Shown: piece by piece, positions 56,201-64,000 of the stretch | How positions within the stretch are numbered: position 1 is the first letter of the stretch | Layout: each line of letters starts with the position of its first letter | DNA from: Metridium senile | Lineage: Eukaryota; Cnidaria; Anthozoa; Actiniaria; Metridiidae | Assembly (NCBI GenBank): GCA_949775045.1 | Contig: OX459100.1 | Coordinates: 6,423,462 to 6,487,461, forward strand | DNA length: 64,000 bases | Direction of reading: 5' to 3' | Notes under the pieces: generated by a model | Databases searched by the model: none | What the model saw: only the letters and a program-made list of their open reading frames with translations | Told to the model about the DNA's origin: nothing | Made by a program: the position numbers and the translations under genes

Positions 56201-59200
56201 TATCGGAGTGATGCCTATATGTTATCTGATCAATCCTACAATGATTACCAATCAAAATAGATCAAAAATTCAACAATTTCAATTTGTCAAAAAAAATTGA
56301 AATTTTCGCTGTACGCGGGGTGGACAAAAAATTGAAATTTTAGCCATTTTTCAGATTTTCTCAAAACCTCCCTAAAACTACCTGAGTGATGTTTATATGT
56401 TATCTGATCAATCCTAAACCTATTGGCAATCAAAATAGATCAAAAATTCAACATTTGCAATTTGTCAAAAAATTGAAATTTTTGCTGTACGCGGGGTGGA
56501 CAAAAAATTGAAATTTGAGCCATTTTTCAGATTTTCTCAAAACCTCCCTAAAACTACCTGAGTGATGTTTATATGTTATCTGATCAATCCTAAACCTATT
56601 GGCAATCAAAATAGATCAAAAATTCAACATTTGTAATTTGTCAAAAAATTGAAATTTTTGCTGTACGCGGGGTGGACAAAAAATTGAAATTTGAGCCATT
56701 TTTCAGATTTTCTCAAAACCTCCCTAAAACTACCTGAGTGATGTTTATATGTTATCTGATCAATCCTAGACCTATTGGCAATCAAAATAGATCAAAAATT
56801 CAACATTTGCAATTTGTCAAAAAATTGAAATTTTTGCTGTACGCGGGGTGGACAAAAAATTGAAATTTTAGCCATTTTTCAGATTTTCTCAAAACCTCCC
56901 TAAAACTACCTGAGTGATGTTTATATGTTATCTGATCAATCCTAGACCTATTGGCAATCAAAATAGATCAAAAATTCAACATTTGCAATTTGTCAAAAAA
57001 TTGAAATTTTTGCTGTACGCGGGGTGGACAAAAAATTGAAATTTTAGCCATTTTTCAGATTTTCTCAAAATCTCCCTAAAACTACCTGAGTGATGTTTAT
57101 ATGTTATCTGATCAATCCTAGACCTATTGGCAATCAAAATAGATCAAAAATTCAACATTTGCAATTTGTCAAAAAATTGAAATTTTTGCTGTACGCGGGG
57201 TGGACAAAAAATTGAAATTTTAGCCATTTTTCAGATTTTCTCAAAACCTCCCTAAAACTACCTGAGTGATGTTTATATGTTATCTGATCAATCCTAGACC
57301 TATTGCCAATCAAAATAGATCAAAAATTCAACAATTTCAAAAATTCAACAATTTCAATTTGTCAAAAAAAATTGAAATTTTCGCTGTACGCGGGGTGGAC
57401 AAAAAATTGAAAGTTTAGCCATTTTTCAGATTTTCTCAAAACCTCCCTAAAACTACCTGAGTGATGTTTATATGTTATCTGATCAATCCTAGACCTATTG
57501 GCAATCAAAATAGATCAAAAATTCAACATTTGCAATTTGTCAAAAAATTGAAATTTTTGCTGTACGCGGGGTGGACAAAAAATTGAAATTTGAGCCATTT
57601 TTCAGATTTTCTCAAAACCTCCCTAAAACTACCTGAGTGATGTTTATATGTTATCTGATCAATCCTAGACCTATTGGCAATCAAAATAGATCAAAAATTC
57701 AACATTTGCAATTTGTCAAAAAATTGAAATTTTTGCTGTAGGCGGGGTGGACAAAAAATTGAAATTTTAGCCATTTTTCAGATTTTCTCAAACCCTCCCT
57801 AAAACTACCTGAGTGATGTTTATATGTTATCTGATCAATCCTAGACCTATTGCCAATCAAAATAGATCAAAAATTCAACAATTTCAATTTGTCAAAAAAA
57901 ATTGAAATTTTCGCTGTACGCGGGGTGGACAAAAAATTGAAAGTTTAGCCATTTTTCAGATTTTCTCAAAACCTCCCTAAAACTACCTGAGTGATGTTTA
58001 TATGTTATCTGATCAATCCTAGACCTATTGCCAATCAAAATAGATCAAAAATTCAACATTTGCAATTTGTCAAAAAATTGAAATTTTTGCTCTACGCGGG
58101 GTGGACAAAAAATTGAAATTTTAGCCATTTTTCAGATTTTCTCAAAACCTCCCTAAAACTACCTGAGTGATGTTTATATGTTATCTGATCAATCCTAGAC
58201 CTATTGGCAATCAAAATAGATCAAAAATTCAACCTTTGTAATTTGTCAAAAAATGGAAATTTTTGCTGTACGCGGGGTGGACAAAAAATTGAAATTTGAG
58301 CCATTTTTCAGATTTTCTCAAAACCTCCCTAAAACTACCTGAGTGATGTTTATATGTTATCTGATCAATCCTAAACCTATTGGCAATCAAAATAGATCAA
58401 AAATTCAACATTTGTAATTTGTCAAAAAATTGAAATTTTTGCTGTACGCGGGGTGGACAAAAAATTGAAATTTGAGCCATTTTTCAGATTTTCTCAAAAC
58501 CTCCCTAAAACTACCTGAGTGATGTTTATATGTTATCTGATCAATCCTAAACCTATTGGCAATCAAAATAGATCAAAAATTCAACATTTGCAATTTGTCA
58601 AAAATTTGAAATTTTCGACCCTAGTGGGTAGGGGAAAAATTCTCAATTTTGATGAATTTTCAACTTTTTTCAAAACATCCCTAAAACTATCAGAGTGATG
58701 CCTATATGTTATCTGATCAATCCTACAATGATTACCAATCAAAATAAATGAAAAATTCAACAATTTCAATTTGTAAAAAAATTGAAATTTTCACTGTACG
58801 CGGGTAGGGGAAAAATTCTCAATTTTGATCAATTTTCAACTTTTTTCAAAACATCCCTAAAACTATCAGAGTGATGCCTATATGTTATCTGATCAATCCT
58901 ACAATGATTACCAATCAAAATAAATGAAAAATTCAACAATTTCAATTTGTAAAAAAATTGAAATTTTCACTGTACGCGGGTAGGGGAAAAATTCTCAATT
59001 TTGATGAATTTTCAACTTTTTTCAAAACATCCCTAAAACTATCAGAGTGATGCCTATATGTTATCTGATCAATCCTACAATGATTACCAATCAAAATAAA
59101 TGAAAAATTCAACAATTTCAATTTGTAAAAAAATTGAAATTTTCACTGTACGCGGGTAGGGGAAAAATTCTCAATTTTGATCAATTTTCAACTTTTTTCA

Positions 59201-62200
59201 AAACATCCCTAAAACTATCAGAGTGATGCCTATATGTTATCTGATCAATCCTACAATGATTACCAATCAAAATAAATGAAAAATTCAACAATTTCAATTT
59301 GTAAAAAAATTGAAATTTTCACTGTACGCGGGTAGGGGAAAAATTCTCAATTTTGATCAATTTTCAACTTTTTTCAAAACATCCCTAAAACTATGGGAGT
59401 GATGCCTATATGTTATCTGATCAATCCTACAATGATTACCAATCAAAATAGATCAAAAATTCAACAATTTCAATTTGTCAAAAAATTGAAATTTTCACTG
59501 TACGCGGGTAGGGGAAAAATTCTCAATTTTGATGAATTTTCAACTTTTTTCAAAACATCCCTAAAACTATCGGAGTGATGCCTATATGTTATCTGATCAA
59601 TCCTACAATGATTACCAATCAAAATAGATCAAAAATTCAACATTTGCAATTTGTCAAAAAATTGAAATTTTTGCTGTACACGGGGTGGACAAAAAATTGA
59701 AATTTTAGCCATTTTTCAGATTTTCTCAAAACCTCCCTAAAACTACCTGAGTGATGTTTATATGTTATCTGATCAATCCTAGACCTATTGGCAATTAAAA
59801 TAGATCAAAAATTCAACATTTGCAATTTGTCAAAAAATTGAAATTTTTGCTGTATGCGGGGTGGACAAAAAATTGAAATTTTAGCCATTTTTTTAGATTT
59901 TCTCAAAACCTCCCTAAAACTACCCGAGTGATGTTTATATGTTATCTGATCAATCCTAGACCTATTGGCAATCAAAATAGATCAAAAATTCAACATTTGC
60001 AATTTGTCAAAAAATTGAAATTTTTGCTGTACACGGGGTGGACAAAAAATTGAAATTTTAGCCATTTTTCAGATTTTCTCAAAACCTCCCTAAAACTACC
60101 TGAGTGATGTTTATATGTTATCTGATCAATCCTAGACCTATTGGCAATCAAAATAGATCAAAAATTCAACATTTGCAATTTGTCAAAAAATTGAAATTTT
60201 TGCTGTATGCGGGGTGGACAAAAAATTGAAATTTTAGCCATTTTTTAGATTTTCTCAAAACCTCCCTAAAACTACCCGAGTGATGTTTATATGTTATCTG
60301 ATCAATCCTAGACCTATTGGCAATCAAAATAGATCAAAAATTCAACATTTGCAATTTGTCAAAAAATTGAAATTTTCACTGTATGCGGGTAGGGGAAAAA
60401 TTCTCAATTTTGATGAATTTTCAACTTTTTTCAAAACATCCCTAAAACTATCAGAGTGATGCCTATATGTTATCTGATCAATCCTACAATGATTACCAAT
60501 CAAAATAAATGAAAAATTCAACAATTTCAATTTGTAAAAAAATTGAAATTTTCACTGTACGCGGGTAGGGGAAAAATTCTCAATTTTGATCAATTTTCAA
60601 CTTTTTTCAAAACATCCCTAAAACTATCAGAGTGATGCCTATATGTTATCTGATCAATCCTACAATGATTACCAATCAAAATAAATGAAAAATTCAACAA
60701 TTTCAATTTGTAAAAAAATTGAAATTTTCACTGTACGCGGGTAGGGGAAAAATTCTCAATTTTGATCAATTTTCAACTTTTTTCAAAACATCCCTAAAAC
60801 TATGGGAGTGATGCCTATATGTTATCTGATCAATCCTACAATGATTACCAATCAAAATAGATCAAAAATTCAACAATTTCAATTTGTCAAAAAATTGAAA
60901 TTTTCACTGTACGCGGGTAGGGGAAAAATTCTCAATTTTGATGAATTTTCAACTTTTTTCAAAACATCCCTAAAACTATCGGAGTGATGCCTATATGTTA
61001 TCTGATCAATCCTACAATGATTACCAATCAAAATAGATCAAAAATTCAACAATTTCAATTTGTCAAAAAAAATTGAAATTTTCGCTGTACGCGGGTAGGG
61101 GAAAAATTCTCAATTTTGATCAATTTTCAACTTTTTTCAAAACATGCCTAAAACTATCGGAGTGATGCCTATATGTTATCTGATCAATCCTAGAATGATT
61201 AGCAATCAAAATAAATCAAAAATTCAACAATTTGAATTTGTCAAAAAATTGAAAATTATGCTCTTTACAAATTATGATCACTGATAAAAGAAGACATTTA
61301 TCATTGATTTGTTTATTCTTTCATTCATATATTTATTTATTCATTCATTCATTTATTTTATCATTCATTTCTTTGTTTATTCATTTTTATTTTCTTGTCA
61401 TTCATTCATTCATTCATTCATTTGTTCATTGATTCATTCATTCCACAAGATTATTCATTCATTAACTCATTCATTTGTTATTTTCATTTATTTTTCATTT
61501 ATCTATTCCACATTCTCTTATTAATTTCCTACTAACCTGCTTTGGATGAAACTCTCCCTTGTTTCCATAGTAACCAACATTAAGTGCATCAAGTACGATG
61601 TCATAAGGCCCAGTCTCATGTATGTACTTTTCCAAACTGTACGGAAGGTGAAGGCCATCTTCAGGATAGTGCTTGTCGGCAAAACTACCAATAGTTGTAT
61701 ATGATGTCATCTTTCTTCCTTGAGTGCTTTTCCATAGATAGTCAATAATATGTTGCTCAAGGACAGCATGCTCTAGGCTTGACAATTCTCCTGATTTTAG
61801 AGTATGGCTGCACGATTGACAGACTCCACTGAAAGTTGACAGGTAAAAAGAATGAATTTATAAACAAATGAATGAATAAATAAATGCATGGATGAATAAG
61901 GATTGAATGAATGGATAAATGGGTGAATGAATGAGTCTGGGCCATTGTTTGGTGTAAAAGATTGTGTCCATTTACACTTGTAGTATAATACATTTCTTTC
62001 CAATTAGTTCCGAGTGACAGATAACAACAACATGAGTTAGTGAGTTATCACCATCATCTACAACATCATGATCATCATTATCATCATAATACAGTCAATT
62101 AAAAAAAATTTGTTGTCAATAGGCTTCAAGTCTACGTGACTAGACTGAAAGGTGACACGGGTAGAAATCACCGAAAGCGGATAAATGCACACAGTATGTA

Positions 62201-63408
62201 TTCCAATGCCACACACACTCAATCAACTAATTATGAATAATTCGCTGCTTTGGTTATTTCTTCCCATGCTACCTTTCATTTTAGTCGCATAGACTTTAAG
62301 CCTATTGATGACAATGTTTTTTGAGTTGACTGTGTACACCATCATCATCATTATCACCATCATTATGATCATCACCATCATGATCATGATCATCTTTATC
62401 TACATCATCATCATTACCATCATCATCACCATTATCATCATCACCATCATCTACACCACTATTATCATCACCTACACCATCATCATCACCACCACCATCA
62501 CCACCACCATCATCACCACCACCACTACCATCATTTATTAAAACTATAAATATAATAAATTACCTAGAATTGACTGATGACCAACTGATTTGCCAGTTTT
62601 CCTCATGTTGACAAACAAACCACTTTTCGACCATTTCTGCAGTCTCCCTTGACAACTTAACTCTATCTGCTTTCATACTTTGCAGAATTTCAATAACTTT
62701 ACCTCTCCATTTCTCACTTTCATTACTATCTAGAACTCCTTGAATAACAACTGAATCAAACTGGTGACAAGTGCTGTGTTTTGCTTTCATTTCTTCAAAC
62801 AAACTAAACATCGTTTCAAGTTTCCCAGTTCTGGCAGCTAAGTTAATTAGAGGCTGGTAATTCCTTGGTGTACTTCTAATCTTATCAGCTTGCATATCTT
62901 TTAAGGCTTTGATACCTTCGTCTAGCAAGCCACGCTGTGAGAAGTACATGGTAATAATGTAATTAGTCGCTGAATCTCGTTTGATATTGTGCTTTGTCAT
63001 GTTGGACAAGATATATTCTACAAGGTTGTTGTCGTTGTCTTTGACTGCGTGATGAAGAACACAGTTGAATGCACTAGTAAAGTTAGCACTTGCATCACCA
63101 AAACTTGCCAATAAGTTGTCTAATAAGTCACTTGCTTCTTGAAGCTTTTGATCCTCACACAATTTTCTTATGCGGTAACTATTTGATTTGAATTCCGCAA
63201 GACTCGAACTTGTACAAAGTTCAGACTTAGAGCTCTCCACTTTGGATACAGCATTCATTGTGCATAGATTTCTAGCTATAGAAGTTCTCGGACACAAACT
63301 TACACTTGCTGTCTTTGCAAAGCCCCTTTCTTGCAGTATAAGTGCATTTTTAGGTCGCAAAAGAATCCAAAATCTAGAAGAGCAAAAAAGTGTTTTTCGA
63401 GCCGCCAT
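50124..63408 (-). CDS. PRORP: Mitochondrial protein-only RNase P catalytic subunit (5 exons)
   Basis: Exons 62564-63408, 61537-61828, 51452-51615, 50653-50863 and 50124-50222 join into one 536-aa frame with consistent GT...AG borders. PRORP (MRPP3) cuts the 5' leader from mitochondrial tRNA precursors; in animals it acts with TRMT10C and SDR5C1. The first ~35 residues are Arg/Lys-rich with little acid, a likely mitochondrial presequence. A PPR-like helical region follows (about 75-270). The central zinc module has Cys285 and Cys288 (VCQSC), completed by WHLP (His521) and WLC (Cys532) near the end. The NYN nuclease has VLDALNV (Asp362), SIPDDVF (Asp437, Asp438) and SNDLFQDHM (Asp458), matching the four metal-binding aspartates of the human protein. 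Length is close to human PRORP (583 aa). Nothing essential is missing. Intron 2 is 9.9 kb of mostly satellite DNA. Confidence 0.93.
50653..50863 (-). CDS. PRORP: PRORP exon 4: catalytic aspartates 2-4
   Basis: Acceptor TTCTTTTCACCAG, donor ATCACA/GTAAGC. Encodes IPDDVFILLAAVHCGLNTLL and VSNDLFQDHMH, which hold Asp437, Asp438 and Asp458. Confidence 0.92.
51452..51615 (-). CDS. PRORP: PRORP exon 3: nuclease domain core
   Basis: Acceptor CAATTTCTTTCAAG, donor GTCAG/GTAATG. Encodes VEETVQYFLDKGKKVLVVGA, the strand after the first catalytic aspartate, and ends GLFLIRV. It is separated from exon 2 by the satellite intron. Confidence 0.9.
51918..61253. repeat. 176-bp satellite array, ~53 copies, in PRORP intron 2
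   Basis: About 9.3 kb of head-to-tail monomers. The ACGCGGGGTG landmark falls at 52611, 52787 and 52963 (period 176). Two subfamilies have the same length. Type A has GCGGGTAGGGGAAAAATTCTC and ACAATGATTACC (the first given as GCGGGTAGGGG + AAAAATTCTC). Type B has GCGGGGTGGACAAAAAATTG and AGACCTATTGGC. Approximate order: A 51918-52610, B 52611-54880, A 54885-55065, B to 56115, A to 56300, B to 58600, A to 59650, B to 60365, A to the end. All copies share TGTTATCTGATCAATCCTA. Type A carries a perfect 11-bp hairpin (AATTTCAATTT/AAATTGAAATT, loop GTCAAA). 176 is not a multiple of three, and ORFs in it do not persist. The array is flanked on both sides by ATTCATTC-type simple repeats. Confidence 0.95.
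61280..61500. repeat. (ATTC)n simple repeat
   Basis: TTCATTCATTCATT-type run directly beside PRORP exon 2. A mirrored, shorter run follows exon 3 near 51650-51730, and another lies at 61850-61945 in intron 1. Confidence 0.85.
61537..61828 (-). CDS. PRORP: PRORP exon 2: zinc CxxC and start of the nuclease domain
   Basis: Acceptor TGTCAACTTTCAG, donor AAGCAG/GTTAGT. Encodes SGVCQSCSHTLKSGELSSLE through DIVLDALNVGYYGNKGEFHP, with the first catalytic aspartate (Asp362). The frame-correct start is TGGAGTCTG, which continues the split serine codon from exon 1. Confidence 0.92.
62112..62314. mobile_element. Degenerate MITE in PRORP intron 1
   Basis: TTGTCAATAGGCTTCAAGTC at the left pairs with ACTTTAAGCCTATTGATGAC at the right; CTGAAAGGTGAC and GCTACCTTTCA extend the arms. 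Some mismatches. No ORF. Confidence 0.6.
62335..62535. repeat. (ATC)n/(CACCAC)n simple repeat in PRORP intron 1
   Basis: ATCATCATCACC and CACCACCATC runs. The isoleucine/threonine-rich ORF over it is low-complexity. Confidence 0.9.
62564..63408 (-). CDS. PRORP: PRORP exon 1: presequence and PPR domain
   Basis: 845 nt, residues 1-281 plus two bases. Start context AAGATGGCGGC is strong. MAARKTLFCSSRFWILLRPK looks like a mitochondrial presequence. PPR-type helices include ATNYIITMYFSQRGLLDEGI and NYQPLINLAARTGKLETMFS. Donor TTCTAG/GTAATT. Confidence 0.92.
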
Positions 63409-64000
63409 CTTGAATTTTACGAATAAACGTTACATGTGGGCAGCGGCTTCCGAGAGGGGGGGAGGGGTGGTAAGGAGGCGTGATTATTATCACCTACCCC
63501 CAGCCGTGAAGGTGTCCCAAACAATTTAGAATTCACATAGATTATTCAAAAATCACATGAAAAGCAATCTAGATTCACGGCGGGTTACTGAATATACTTA
63601 AGCACGTTGCTATGGCAATCACAGGATAGAAAGAAAAAACTACACTAATAAGCTTTTCTCCAAGATTGGACCGACGCCCGAAATGTCAGTCAGTTCCAAA
63701 AAAATCGGCAGCCAATTTTTGTGTAACAACTAGCTACAGTGCATTTTTTTCTACATTTACTGTTTCCTTAGCAACGCTCACGAGACTCGCTCAACCGCTA
63801 ATTATTATCAATGTGAAATTTCAATCAACTAACGTTCAAAACATTACTTATATTTCTTTGAAACAAATACCGTTTTCAATATATTAAATGATTTATTTCC
63901 GAAAAATTTGTTCTTTTTTTTTAGAAAATTTTCGATCGTCATTTTAAAATATATTTTGTTCGAAAATTATTTTTATATCGATTAATAATATAGTGAATTA
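63409..64000. other. PRORP upstream region
   Basis: 5' flank of PRORP. 63455-63475 is G-rich (GAGAGGGGGGGAGGGGTGG). No TATA box or second gene start can be assigned. GACCGACGCCCGAAATGTCA near 63670 faintly recalls the hammerhead-like repeat core but lacks the rest. Confidence 0.35.

Noticed and set aside
52618..60987. Repeated 61-63-aa ORFs in the 51.9-61.3 kb interval
   Set aside because: They are identical copies read from a 176-bp satellite. The unit length is not divisible by three, so the frame breaks every monomer; no domain is present.
62305..62541. 78-aa isoleucine/threonine-rich ORF
   Set aside because: Encoded by an (ATC)n simple repeat inside PRORP intron 1.

Overview
The window is eukaryotic: AT-rich DNA, spliced genes with GT...AG introns and polypyrimidine tracts, many short inverted-repeat transposons, and Penelope-like retroelement remnants. 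The two class A GPCRs with coding regions in single exons, a metazoan mitochondrial PRORP, a GTSF1-type gene, and the repeat families (including CCTGGGAACGAGG palindromes) suggest an anthozoan cnidarian, most likely a stony coral. The species-level guess rests partly on my recollection of coral repeats and cannot be tested here. No prokaryotic operon, CRISPR array, tRNA or rRNA was seen.

Layout. 1-29.5 kb: no intact gene found. It holds a 5'-truncated Penelope-like GIY-YIG fragment at the left edge, a LINE ORF remnant near 18.5 kb, several tandem repeats with 35-180 bp units, and many MITE/foldback elements with clear terminal inverted repeats. 29.5-34.5 kb: two rhodopsin-family GPCR genes on the + strand, 3 kb apart, separated by a 70-bp minisatellite. 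35-38 kb: a second Penelope fragment and MITEs. 38.1-48.7 kb (+): a ten-exon gene, reconstructed from splice sites, encoding a 416-aa protein with two CHHC zinc fingers of GTSF1 type, an acidic-tryptophan motif, a double-stranded-RNA-binding domain and an RG tail. 50.1-63.4 kb (-): a five-exon gene encoding a 536-aa mitochondrial protein-only RNase P (PRORP), with all four catalytic aspartates and the zinc ligands visible. Its second intron (9.9 kb) is almost entirely a satellite of about 53 copies of a 176-bp unit in two interleaved subfamilies with higher-order duplications.

The GTSF1-like and PRORP genes are convergent, and their candidate poly(A) signals are only about 120 bp apart. The candidate for something unusual is the GTSF1-like/dsRBD fusion: it joins the kind of module that partners with PIWI proteins to a dsRNA-binding module, and intron 1 of its own gene carries a 2.1-kb foldback with arms of about 760 bp. 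The two GPCRs are orphans by motif: neither keeps the retinal lysine or the aminergic aspartate.
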